Part shown: piece by piece, positions 41,469-49,826 of the stretch
How the letters are laid out: the number at the start of each line of letters is the position of its first letter
Position numbering within the stretch: position 1 is the stretch's first letter
Source of the DNA: CAZLDI01 sp964558415
GTDB lineage: Bacteria; Chloroflexota; Dehalococcoidia; SM23-28-2; RBG-16-64-32
Assembly (NCBI GenBank): GCA_964558415.1
Contig: CAZLDI010000004.1
Span: 104,271-168,270, forward strand
Direction of reading: 5' to 3'
DNA length: 64,000 bases
The notes under the pieces: model-generated
Seen by the model: only the letters and a program-made list of their open reading frames with translations
What the model was told of the DNA's origin: nothing
Databases searched by the model: none
Made by a program: the position numbers and the translations under genes

Positions 41469-43871
41469 ATGTCGGGCGCTCTTGAGGGGATCCGTGTAAT
41501 CGAAGTGGGGGAGATGGTTTCGGCTCCCTATTGCGCGCGGCTGTTCGCTGACTACGGGGCGGACGTGATCAAGATCGAGACGCCGGGTGGGGGTGACGAG
41601 ACGCGGCGCTGGGGGCCGTTTCCGGGCGACGAGGCGCATCCGGAGAAAAGCGGTCTCTTCATCTTCCTGAACACGAACAAGCGCAGTGTTGCCCTCGACC
41701 TCTCGACGGGCGCGGGACGCGATTCGCTGGCGCGCCTGCTCCGTGATGCAGACCTGCTCATCGAAAACCACCATCCCAGCCGGTGGAGAGAGTGGGGCCT
41801 TGACCTGCAAGCAATCTCTGCGGCGCACCGCGACCTGGTCACCGTCTCAATCACCCCGTACGGTCGGAGTGGGCCTTACTCGGAATGGCGCGGATATGAC
41901 TTGAATGCGTTTCACCTCAGCGCCGCCGGCAATCGTTACGTCGGCCGCCCGGACCAGGCGCCTCTTGAGCCGGCGACGTTCGTCGCGGACTTTCACGGAG
42001 CCGTTGCCGGAGCGGCGTGGGGAATGGCGGCGCTGCTGGGCCGCGATCAAGCGGGCGGCGGGCAGTGGATCGACGTCTCCTGCGCGGAGGTCATGGCCGC
42101 TATCTTCACCGGTTGCCAGAACGTTGGGCCTTACGTTCTGACAGGGCGTTTCGAGCGCCGCACGGGGGTAGGAATGTCTTTCGGAGCGCCGGCCACGATC
42201 CTGCCGTGCAAAGACGGCCACGTATGGATGGTAGCGCTGGAGCCGGGACAGTGGCAGGGGTTGGCCAGGGCGATGGGGGACCCAGAGTGGATGCAGTTGG
42301 AGACGTTCCAGGACATGTTCAGTCGCGCCCAGAACCGGGAGGCGATGTACCCGCTGATCCGCGAGTGGACGCTTCAGCACGGAAAGCAAGAGATCATGGA
42401 CGTCTGCCAGGAGAACGGCTGCCCGACAACGGCGGTTTACAGCGTGACCGAGGCGGCAGAACATCCTCATCTTCGCGAAAGGGGTTATCTGACGGAGTTC
42501 GACCATCCGTTGATGGGCCGAGTTCGCACGCTGGCGCCGCCTTTCCCACTGGCAGCAGGTTCGGCCAGCCGCGCGCCCGCTCCTATGCTGGGGCAGCATA
42601 CCGAGGACGTGCTCGGTGAATCTCGCGCACCCCACCGCTCCGTCCCGCGATCGGCCGTACGGCTTCCGCTGGAGGGGGTGCGCGTGGCAAATTTCGGCTG
42701 GGTCTGGGCGGGCCCCGTCGCGGGCCAGACGCTGAGCATGCTGGGCGCGGAGGTATACAAGGTCGAGTCGCGCGCACGTCTCGATCTGACGCGCACACTG
42801 CCGCCGTTCGTAGGCGAGGAGCGGGACCCCGACCGCAGCGTGACCAACCACTCGATGTTCGCCGGAAACGGCAGCATCTCCCTGAACCTGGCGAAGCCGG
42901 AGGGACGGGACCTCGCGCTTAAGCTGATCGCGATATCGGACATTGTGATCGAGAACTTCGGCCCGGGAGCTATGGCGAAGATGGGGCTCGGCTACGAGAG
43001 GCTGCGCGAGGCGCGCCCCAACGTGATTTACCTCTCGATGCCGCCAGCGGGAACGACCGGGCCGTTACGCAACGTGCGCACTTACGGAATGACGCTGACG
43101 AGCATTACAGGGCTGGACAGCATGACGGGGTACCTGGATGGCGTTCCGATCCCGTTCGAGAACGCGTACGCGGACCCGTACAACGGTGTTCTGGGAGCCT
43201 ACGCGGTGATGGTGGCCCTCAGGCAGAGGGAGCGGAGCGGCGAGGGTCAGCACATCGATTACTCACAGTTAGAGGGGATCATGCAGATGGCGGGGCCGGC
43301 GTTCATGGACTACTTCCTGAACGGGCGCAGCGCGACGCCGCAGGAGAACCGGCACCCGCTGGCGGCAGGCGCTCCGCACGGCGTGTTTCCCTGCTCCGGA
43401 GAAGACCACTGGATCAGCATAGCGGTGCTGACGGAAGCGGAATGGAACGGTCTGGTAGGCGCGATGGACGCGCCTGATTGGGCGAGTTCGCCGGAATTCG
43501 AGAGTGGTCCAGACCGAGTCAAGAATATCGAAGAGTTGCACAGGAGAATCGCCGATTGGACGGCCGGGTTCGATGACCATGCACTGGCCGCCACACTACA
43601 GCATCATGGCGTTGCGGCCGCGCCGGTCCTGAATGTGGCAGACCTGGTCAGCGACCCGCATTACACCGCGCGACGAACCTTCGTTCAGGTCGAGCACCCG
43701 CTGGGGTTCAAGGAGACCATCTACGGCGCGTATGTGAAGACCAGCCGCACGCAGCAGCGGATACGTCCGGGTCCGGCGATTGGCCAGGACAACGAGCACG
43801 TGCTCAAGAAGCTGTTGGGGCTGTCGCAGCGGCGATACGCCGAGCTGGTTGAGGCGCAGGTGATCTACTAG
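41469..43871 (+). CDS. Two-domain CaiB/BaiF CoA-transferase fusion with Asp in both halves
   Basis: This 800-residue fusion has two type III CoA-transferase domains (about 1-385 and 400-800). Unlike the other two fusions in the window, both halves keep the active-site Asp: residue 174 in TFVADFHGAV and the Asp in NAYADPYNG. Each is followed at the same distance by its GQ-x-I-D motif. The second half begins LEGVRVANFGWVWAGPVAGQ. ATG 41469 or the GTG just before it may be the start. The stop overlaps the facing F420-type oxidoreductase by 4 bases. It may carry two active sites or bind two different acids. Confidence 0.9.
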   Translation: MSGALEGIRVIEVGEMVSAPYCARLFADYGADVIKIETPGGGDETRRWGPFPGDEAHPEKSGLFIFLNTNKRSVALDLSTGAGRDSLARLLRDADLLIENHHPSRWREWGLDLQAISAAHRDLVTVSITPYGRSGPYSEWRGYDLNAFHLSAAGNRYVGRPDQAPLEPATFVADFHGAVAGAAWGMAALLGRDQAGGGQWIDVSCAEVMAAIFTGCQNVGPYVLTGRFERRTGVGMSFGAPATILPCKDGHVWMVALEPGQWQGLARAMGDPEWMQLETFQDMFSRAQNREAMYPLIREWTLQHGKQEIMDVCQENGCPTTAVYSVTEAAEHPHLRERGYLTEFDHPLMGRVRTLAPPFPLAAGSASRAPAPMLGQHTEDVLGESRAPHRSVPRSAVRLPLEGVRVANFGWVWAGPVAGQTLSMLGAEVYKVESRARLDLTRTLPPFVGEERDPDRSVTNHSMFAGNGSISLNLAKPEGRDLALKLIAISDIVIENFGPGAMAKMGLGYERLREARPNVIYLSMPPAGTTGPLRNVRTYGMTLTSITGLDSMTGYLDGVPIPFENAYADPYNGVLGAYAVMVALRQRERSGEGQHIDYSQLEGIMQMAGPAFMDYFLNGRSATPQENRHPLAAGAPHGVFPCSGEDHWISIAVLTEAEWNGLVGAMDAPDWASSPEFESGPDRVKNIEELHRRIADWTAGFDDHALAATLQHHGVAAAPVLNVADLVSDPHYTARRTFVQVEHPLGFKETIYGAYVKTSRTQQRIRPGPAIGQDNEHVLKKLLGLSQRRYAELVEAQVIY

Positions 43872-44794
43872 CCGCGAAACGCGGGCATTATCTCCGCGGC
43901 GAACCAGTCCAGCCACTCCAGACAGGCGTCGACGTTGCGAGTTCTGGGCATGTTGGCGAGAACACCAGTCACGCCGGCGTCGCGATGACGGCCGATCTCG
44001 TCTATCGTCTCCTCTTTACCCTTGGGGGCGACCGTTTTGCCCAGCTCTCGGTGAGAGTAGTCCTCCATGTTGAAGGTCGCCAGGGGCACGACGATTTCCA
44101 GGTCGCGAGGGCGATCCTGAAAAGCGCGTTGCTGGCGAATAAAGTCGAGACAGCCGGGGATCTGTTTGCGGCTGATCAAGAAAGGGATCCAGCCGTCTCC
44201 ATACGCCGCGACGCGCTTCATGGCCGCTTCCGAGTTGCCGCCGATCCAGATGGGCGGGTGCGGCTTACGCGCAGGTTTGGGCTCGAAGACGACGTTCTCG
44301 AACTTCACATAGCGACCGGAGAAGGAGGGGTGGTCGCTGGTCCAGAGCTCGATCATTGCGGCGAGGTACTCGTTGGTGATGCGGCCGCGTTCGCGGTAAG
44401 GGACGTTCAAGATCTCAAACTCCCTCTGCATGTGGCCCGCGGCGGTTCCCAGGATCACGCGGCCGCCGGACAGCGAGTCCAGTGTGGCGATAGACTTCGC
44501 GAGAAAAACAGGGTTGCGGTACGGGAGGACGAGGACGTAGGTCAGGACGTTTATCTGTTTCGTCGCACCGGCCAGAAACGCGGCCGCGGTTAGGGCCTCC
44601 GGATAGCGGGGGCCCATGACCTCGCTCATCTCCTGCGGGATGACGATGTGCTCCGGGACGGACAACAGGTCATAGCCCAAATCATCCGCCCGGCGGGCAA
44701 CGCGGAGGATGTCCTCAGGCGTCGCGTCAGCCTCCCAGGGCGCCATTATCATCGGATAGAGGATGAGACCGGGCGTGTATACTCCGAACTTCAT
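43868..44794 (-). CDS. LLM-class oxidoreductase, probably F420-dependent
   Basis: This 308-residue luciferase-like TIM-barrel resembles the F420-dependent group that begins MKFGVYTPG. Motifs: RADDLGYDLLSVPEHIVIP (about residue 40), INVLTYVLVLPYRNPVFLAK, LDSLSGGRVILGTAAGHMQ, and PHPPIWIGGNSEAAMKRVA. ATG 44794 fits the family N-terminus; the longer frame does not. It is the last gene of the long minus-strand operon, 19 bases after the enoyl-CoA hydratase. It is not close in sequence to the paralogue at 10277. Confidence 0.85.
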   Translation of the reverse strand: MKFGVYTPGLILYPMIMAPWEADATPEDILRVARRADDLGYDLLSVPEHIVIPQEMSEVMGPRYPEALTAAAFLAGATKQINVLTYVLVLPYRNPVFLAKSIATLDSLSGGRVILGTAAGHMQREFEILNVPYRERGRITNEYLAAMIELWTSDHPSFSGRYVKFENVVFEPKPARKPHPPIWIGGNSEAAMKRVAAYGDGWIPFLISRKQIPGCLDFIRQQRAFQDRPRDLEIVVPLATFNMEDYSHRELGKTVAPKGKEETIDEIGRHRDAGVTGVLANMPRTRNVDACLEWLDWFAAEIMPAFRG

Positions 44795-44813
44795 GAGGCC
44801 GTTGCTTCTGCAG

Positions 44814-45593
44814 TCATCGTCCGGTGAACCTGGGCGGGCGCTTCTCCGTAAAGGCGCGAGGGCCTTCTTTCGCGTCATCCGAAGCGAACACCTTGCCCTG
44901 GAGGGCGCGTTCCAGGACCCAGCCGGCCTCCAGGTTCAGCGAGCGGACGGCGATCTCTTTGGCCGTGCGGACAGCCAGCGGGCCGTTCCGGCAGATAGTC
45001 TCGGCCCAGTCTGTCGCCGTGGTCATGAGATCCGATGCCGGGACGACCTCATTGATGAGTCCCACGTCAAACGCCCTGCGGGCGCTGATTTGCCGGCCGG
45101 TGAGCAACAGCTCCATCGCGATCGCCCACGGCACCTGTCGCGGCAGACGGATGTGCGAGCCGCCCGCGGGGATGATGCCCCAGCGCACCTCGCCGAGGGC
45201 GAACGTGGCGTGCTCGGCGGCGATGCGAATGTCGGTCCCGAGCACGATCTCCAGGCCACCGGCGATGCAATAGCCGTTGATGGCAGCGATCACGGGTTTG
45301 AACACGTCGGACAGCTGCCTTTTTGTCGGGTCGTCGAAACCCAGTCCCTGACCGCTCGTAAGCCGCGGGATGGATTCCTTCAAATCGGCTCCGGCGCAGA
45401 ACGCCCGTTCACCCGCGCCGGTCAATATCGCCACCCAGAGCTCTCGGTCCTTGTTGAAGTCCTTGAAGACCGCTTCCAGGGCAGTCAGCATCTCTGGCGT
45501 AAGAGCGTTGAGCGCCTCCGGCCGGTTCAGGGTGACGACGGCGATATGTCCGCGTTTCTCATATTGGACTGTCTGGGGTAGATCGAGGTTCAT
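44814..45593 (-). CDS. Enoyl-CoA hydratase with both catalytic glutamates
   Basis: This is the one crotonase in the window with the full hydratase set. In 259 residues it has VTLNRPEALNALTPEML, FCAGADLKE (oxyanion hole), CIAGGLEIVLGTD with the first catalytic Glu, and ATFALGEVRWGIIPAGG with the second. Hydration of a 2-enoyl-CoA is therefore likely. Its ATG overlaps the stop of the DUF35 gene (ATGA). It would act together with the thiolase-like proteins upstream. Confidence 0.9.
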   Translation of the reverse strand: MNLDLPQTVQYEKRGHIAVVTLNRPEALNALTPEMLTALEAVFKDFNKDRELWVAILTGAGERAFCAGADLKESIPRLTSGQGLGFDDPTKRQLSDVFKPVIAAINGYCIAGGLEIVLGTDIRIAAEHATFALGEVRWGIIPAGGSHIRLPRQVPWAIAMELLLTGRQISARRAFDVGLINEVVPASDLMTTATDWAETICRNGPLAVRTAKEIAVRSLNLEAGWVLERALQGKVFASDDAKEGPRAFTEKRPPRFTGR

Positions 45594-46024
45594 CTCCCGT
45601 CCCTTCGCGCAACGCGGAATTTCGGCAACGTGACATCGTCGGTCACGTCCTCGAAAATCACTTCTACGGCCATATCGATTCGCAGCCGGTCAGGCGGGCA
45701 ATCCACCAACGTGCTAAGGAGCCTGACGCCTTCTTCCATCTGAACGACCACCGCAGCGTATGGTACATCGTCGCGCCAGGCGGGGTGGATTGGGCGCATA
45801 GCGACCGTCCATGTGAAGACTGTGCCCTGTTCTGAGGAGCGCGACCATTCCCACTCCGCGGAACCGCACTTCGCGCAGAGCGGACGTGGAACGTGCCGCC
45901 AGGCACCGCAGTCCGTGCAGCGCTGGAAACGCAGTTCCCGCTGCTTGCACCAGGCATAGAACTGGGCCGTGATTCCCTGCAGGCTGGGAAGGGGTTTGGC
46001 GTAGGGGGCGGGCGTCCGGACCAT
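45590..46024 (-). CDS. DUF35 OB-fold protein with zinc ribbon
   Basis: A 144-residue DUF35 protein with the zinc ribbon CTDC and CAKC (about residues 36-54), followed by an OB-fold (GTVFTWTVAMRPIHPAW, YAAVVVQMEEGVRLLSTLV). The N-terminal helix ITAQFYAWCKQRELRFQR is the usual thiolase-contacting element. The gene starts 3 bases after the stop of the Cys-less thiolase-like gene at 46028, its expected partner. The downstream hydratase overlaps it. Confidence 0.87.
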   Translation of the reverse strand: MVRTPAPYAKPLPSLQGITAQFYAWCKQRELRFQRCTDCGAWRHVPRPLCAKCGSAEWEWSRSSEQGTVFTWTVAMRPIHPAWRDDVPYAAVVVQMEEGVRLLSTLVDCPPDRLRIDMAVEVIFEDVTDDVTLPKFRVARRDGR

Positions 46025-46027
46025 CGT

Positions 46028-47197
46028 CTAGCGCCTCAGTATCGCAATGCTGCCATCGCCGAGGTCGCCCCAGCCGGTGACGACCCCGATCTCGGCGTCC
46101 GGGACCTGGCGCCCGGCCGCCTCGCCGCGCAGCTGACGCACAGCTTCGAGGACGTGGTTCATGCCGATGACGTGCGCCTCTGAAAGGAGCCCGCCGTGGG
46201 TGTTGACCGGCAGTTCGCCGCCGAGCTCGATGCGCCCGCCTTGCACGAAGTCGCCGCCTTCGCCGCGTGCGCAGAACCCCATTTCTTCGATCTGCTGTAT
46301 CACCTCGAACGTGAAGCAGTCGTAGACCTGGGCGAAGTCGATGTCTTCGTGGCGCACTCCTGCGGTGGCGAACGCGCGCGGAGCGGCGTCGGTGAGTCCG
46401 ATGTGGAAGATATCTGCGCGGTTCGTGATGTCGTCCGCCGGGCTTGGGTGGCCGGTGGCGACGCCTGAGACGTAGACCGGCCGGGACTTCAGATCATGCG
46501 CGCGTTCGGGCGAGGTCACGACCACCGCTGCAGCGCCGTCCGTCTCAAGACAGCAGTCCAAGAGGCGGTATGGGTCGAACAGCATCGCCGACGCGAGGTA
46601 GTCGTCAATCGTCATCGGCCGATCGTGCATCGCGGCCGTTGGGTTGAGCTGCGCGTGTTTGCGCATAGCGATGGCGACCGCGCCGAGTTGTTCGGGCGTA
46701 GTGCCGAACTCGTGCATGTGGCGGCGGGCGATGAGAGCATACCACTGGGCGGGCGTAATGAGCCCATGGGGCAGGTAGTAGTCCTGGGCCACCCAGGCGG
46801 CCGGCATGGAGGACGAAGCTGAGGTCGCCACTTGCTGGACGCGGCTGGAGTAGAACTTGAAGCCGGTTGGGATCAAGACGCAACTGGCAGCGCCCGTCGC
46901 GATCGCCATCGCGGCGAGCTGAAGCGCGGCCACAGAGCCGGCGCCCCCCATGTGAACGGTGGCCGTGAAACGCAGGTCTTCGATACCAAGGGCGGCGGAT
47001 AGCTCCTCCGCCGGGCGTCCGTACTGGGACGGAATGATGCCGTCGATGTCGGTGTTTGTAAGGCCGGCGTCCGCGATGGCGCGAGTGGACGCAAGAAGCT
47101 GGAGGTCCAGAAGACTCATCTCGGCTTCTGGACCGCCACGCGAATAGCCCGTCTGACCGATGCCGGCGATGCAGGCGCGGTCCCTCAGCACGGCCAC
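46028..47197 (-). CDS. Thiolase-fold lipid-transfer-type protein without the nucleophilic Cys
   Basis: This 389-residue protein has the SCP-x thiolase pattern: RACIAGIGQTGYSRGG, AIADAGLTNTDIDGIIP, CLETDGAAAVVVTS, NTHGGLLSEAHVIG and the closing WGDLGDGSIAILRR. At the nucleophile site it reads VHMGGAGSVAALQLA, with no Cys at all nearby. A thiolysis reaction is therefore unlikely; a retro-aldolase like Ltp2, or a structural role, fits better. The start is GTG 47197. It lies between an amidohydrolase and its DUF35 partner in the acetone-carboxylase-like operon. Confidence 0.83.
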   Translation of the reverse strand: MAVLRDRACIAGIGQTGYSRGGPEAEMSLLDLQLLASTRAIADAGLTNTDIDGIIPSQYGRPAEELSAALGIEDLRFTATVHMGGAGSVAALQLAAMAIATGAASCVLIPTGFKFYSSRVQQVATSASSSMPAAWVAQDYYLPHGLITPAQWYALIARRHMHEFGTTPEQLGAVAIAMRKHAQLNPTAAMHDRPMTIDDYLASAMLFDPYRLLDCCLETDGAAAVVVTSPERAHDLKSRPVYVSGVATGHPSPADDITNRADIFHIGLTDAAPRAFATAGVRHEDIDFAQVYDCFTFEVIQQIEEMGFCARGEGGDFVQGGRIELGGELPVNTHGGLLSEAHVIGMNHVLEAVRQLRGEAAGRQVPDAEIGVVTGWGDLGDGSIAILRR

Positions 47198-47203
47198 CGG
47201 CGA

Positions 47204-48196
47204 TCAGCTCGCCGGTTGTGCGGGCGTCTTTTGGATGCGCCTGACAGGATCTATCTTCGCGAGCCTGGCAAGGTTGAGGCCGAGGATGTTGGCACGGATC
47301 TCGTCAGTGATCTCCGGGTAGCCATAGTTGACTTGCAGCTCCTCCGGGATCTGCAAGGTGCGGATGTAGTCCACGATGCGCCTCATATCGCCGAAGGGGA
47401 TATCCAGGCCCATGACTATCTTGTCGGCGCCGGCCCACTGGATGGCGTCCCCGATGAGGTGGTAGCCCTTGTAAGGAGCGCGGGCGAGCCAGCCGATGAT
47501 GCCCGAGAGGCTGAGATAGAGGTTCTTGTGCTTGCCGGCGAGGCCGAACAGCTCGTCCTGGTAGGGCCAGCCAAGGTGGTAGGCGATAATCTTGAGGTCC
47601 GGGAAGTCCAGCAGCACGTCATCCAGCAAGATCGGCAGGGTGTATTTCGTAGGTTGAGGGACTACGTATGACATGCCCGTGTGAACCGTGAGCGGGACGT
47701 CAAGCTCGCAGGCCTTCGCGTAGAAGGGCCACATGCGCGGGTCGTTGAGCGGGCCTTCGTCCTCACACTGATAGACCTTGCAGAGCTTTGCCCCTCGCTC
47801 CTTTACGAGGTACTCCAGCTCCCAGATCGCGTGATCTACTCCGCGCTTGAGGATTGGGCCTACATTGGCCTCCAGATACATACGGTCCGGGTACGGCGCG
47901 ATCTCCTTCAGGATGAAACCGTTCGTCGACATGGAGGCAACGCCGCCCGTCACGTCCATCATCACTTCCCGCAGAGCGAAGCAGACGTCCACTTCGGCCT
48001 CATCCATCGCCTGCATCAGGCCGGCGCCGTTCGGCAGGATGGGTCCAGCCTCGCGCAGACTACGGCCCGTCCACACGCGAACCACACCCTCGACGCTACG
48101 CCACCAGCGGCGCATGCCGGGGTAATACATGATGTTCGAGATGTCATCCAGCATGTGGCACTCTGTCAGCGCCACGAAGTAGTCTTTATCGCTCAT
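47204..48196 (-). CDS. Amidohydrolase-2 family metal-dependent hydrolase/decarboxylase
   Basis: This 330-residue TIM-barrel belongs to the amidohydrolase-2 (ACMSD/LigW) group. Visible metal-site motifs are TECHML at the N-terminus, VHTGM (about residue 171), AYHLGW (about 206) and GLDIPFGD (about 263). The usual D-x-H-x-H at the start is reduced to E-C-H-M-L, so one metal His is missing. Family members hydrolyse or decarboxylate aromatic and keto acids. GGAGGCGAGCG stands just before the ATG. It sits between two thiolase-like genes, where a hydrolysis or decarboxylation step could feed the pathway. Confidence 0.8.
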   Translation of the reverse strand: MSDKDYFVALTECHMLDDISNIMYYPGMRRWWRSVEGVVRVWTGRSLREAGPILPNGAGLMQAMDEAEVDVCFALREVMMDVTGGVASMSTNGFILKEIAPYPDRMYLEANVGPILKRGVDHAIWELEYLVKERGAKLCKVYQCEDEGPLNDPRMWPFYAKACELDVPLTVHTGMSYVVPQPTKYTLPILLDDVLLDFPDLKIIAYHLGWPYQDELFGLAGKHKNLYLSLSGIIGWLARAPYKGYHLIGDAIQWAGADKIVMGLDIPFGDMRRIVDYIRTLQIPEELQVNYGYPEITDEIRANILGLNLARLAKIDPVRRIQKTPAQPAS

Positions 48197-48219
48197 CGCT
48201 CGCCTCCTTGCCTCGCCGT

Positions 48220-49401
48220 CTACCGCTTGAGGATGACCGCTGTCGCGTTGCCGCCGAGACCGATGGTCTGGCCGAGTCCGATCCTGGCGTCCGGAACCTG
48301 CCGGCCACCGGCCTCGCCGCGGAGCTGCCAGACCAACTCGCAGACCTCGAATATGCCCATCGCGGTGGTCGCTTCACCGAATGACAGAAAGCCGCCGCTG
48401 GGATTAATCGGCAGCTTACCGTTGGGAGCGGTCTCACCGCGCTCAACAAGCCATTCGGCCTGCCCCGGCTCGCACAGACCCCACTCCTCCGGGAAGGCGA
48501 GTTCGTAGTAGACGGTATTGTCCTGGAGCTCCACCACGTCGACATCCGACGGAGCGACGCCGGATTTTTGAAAGCACTGGGTTACCGCGGATGTGACCTC
48601 GCTGTGGTGCGCCTTCGGCCCGGGCGCGACGGCCGCGACGCCTTTGGGGATGCCATCACCGAACTGCGCCGTCGCGGCGACGCTGGCGGCGACCCAGACG
48701 GGGTTAGTCGTGCGCTTTCGGGCTTCGTCGGCAGAGACGATCACCGCAGCGGCCGCGCCATCGCTAACGGGGCAGATCTCGTACAGGCGCAGGGGGTAGC
48801 TGACCAACGGAGAATTCAGCACTTCGTCAAGGGAGAACTCCTTGCGGTAACGCGCGTTGGGGTTGTGGACGGAGTTCTTATGCGACTTTACGGCCACCTT
48901 CGCCAGTTGCTCCTCCGTAGTGCCGTAGTCCTCCATGCGACGGCGGGTCAGCATGGCCCAGAAGGCCGGGCCGGTCATGCCGGCGCAGACGAACTGCAGG
49001 AACTGGATATCGAACGGGTCAGCGTTATCGCCGGTGAGGGGGATGAAGCCGCGGGGCATCTTCTCGCCGGCGACAGCGAGGGCTATGTCGCAGACGCCCG
49101 TGGCGACCAGCGTGTAGGCCATGTGAAACGCGTGGCCGCCGGCGGAACAGCCGGCGGAGAGGTTATAGATGGGAACTCCCGTCATGCCGATGTCGAAACC
49201 GAGCTCATTGCCGTTGAGGCCCCAGCCGTAGCCGCCGGAGAAGCGGGAGCTGCCGGATGAGATAGCCTGGATGTCGCGCCACTTGACACCGGCGTCCGTC
49301 AGGGCCGCGTCGACCGCTTCCCGGCATATCTGGTTCAGCGGCTTGTCATCGAACTTGCCCCACGGGTGCATCCCGACGCCGATAACGGCCACGTCTCTCA
49401 T
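48220..49401 (-). CDS. SCP-x type thiolase with nucleophilic Cys
   Basis: This 393-residue thiolase is the only one of three in the window with Cys at the nucleophile position (LSAGCSAGGHAFHMA, about residue 90). It begins MRDVAVIGVGMHPWGKF and ends in NPSGGFLSFGEATTAM and GLGGNATAVILKR. The His of the usual GHP motif is absent (FGEAT), so catalysis may differ from a standard thiolase. The ATG at 49401 overlaps the DUF35 stop (ATGA). The probable reaction is thiolytic release of acetyl- or propionyl-CoA. Confidence 0.87.
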   Translation of the reverse strand: MRDVAVIGVGMHPWGKFDDKPLNQICREAVDAALTDAGVKWRDIQAISSGSSRFSGGYGWGLNGNELGFDIGMTGVPIYNLSAGCSAGGHAFHMAYTLVATGVCDIALAVAGEKMPRGFIPLTGDNADPFDIQFLQFVCAGMTGPAFWAMLTRRRMEDYGTTEEQLAKVAVKSHKNSVHNPNARYRKEFSLDEVLNSPLVSYPLRLYEICPVSDGAAAAVIVSADEARKRTTNPVWVAASVAATAQFGDGIPKGVAAVAPGPKAHHSEVTSAVTQCFQKSGVAPSDVDVVELQDNTVYYELAFPEEWGLCEPGQAEWLVERGETAPNGKLPINPSGGFLSFGEATTAMGIFEVCELVWQLRGEAGGRQVPDARIGLGQTIGLGGNATAVILKR

Positions 49402-49826
49402 TGCGTAGGCCGGAACTTCCAGGTGATGACAGCATCTCCTTGCTCGTTGTGATAGAGGGGCTCCAGTACGAGTTCCATTTCGATGCCGGGACGGAGCGCT
49501 TCCGGGTCTTCGGTGCTCATCATGCTGAGGATGCGGATCCCGTCCGGCAGATCGACCAGGCCGATCCCATATGGCTTGAACGGCTCGTCGAACTGTGCGG
49601 GCGGGGGCGGCTTGTAGTACTGGACCGTATAGCTCCACAGCGTGCCGCGCGGACTCAGCTCGATCACGTCCACCGCAGTGTCGTCGCAGGCCGGGTTGCG
49701 GCAGGCGGACGAGCGCGGGAAGAACGAGGTACGGCAGGAGCGGCAGCGCGAGGCGAGAAGGCGCGGTCCGGCGGGCGTCTCGGTGAATGCCCCTTCTACA
49801 ACGGGGACGCGCCGTGCGGTTGTCAC
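49398..49826 (-). CDS. DUF35 OB-fold protein with zinc ribbon, partner of the SCP-x thiolase
   Basis: From GTG 49826, which overlaps the stop of the CaiB gene (GTGA), this is a 142-residue DUF35 protein. The ribbon has CRSC and CRNPAC, so the second pair has a wider spacing than in the two paralogues. The OB-fold has GTLWSYTVQYYKPP, YGIGLVDLPDGIRILSMM and VLEPLYHNEQGDAVITWKF. It overlaps the thiolase downstream by 4 bases. A frame extending to 49868 is less likely because of the coupled GTG. Confidence 0.85.
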   Translation of the reverse strand: MTTARRVPVVEGAFTETPAGPRLLASRCRSCRTSFFPRSSACRNPACDDTAVDVIELSPRGTLWSYTVQYYKPPPPAQFDEPFKPYGIGLVDLPDGIRILSMMSTEDPEALRPGIEMELVLEPLYHNEQGDAVITWKFRPTQ

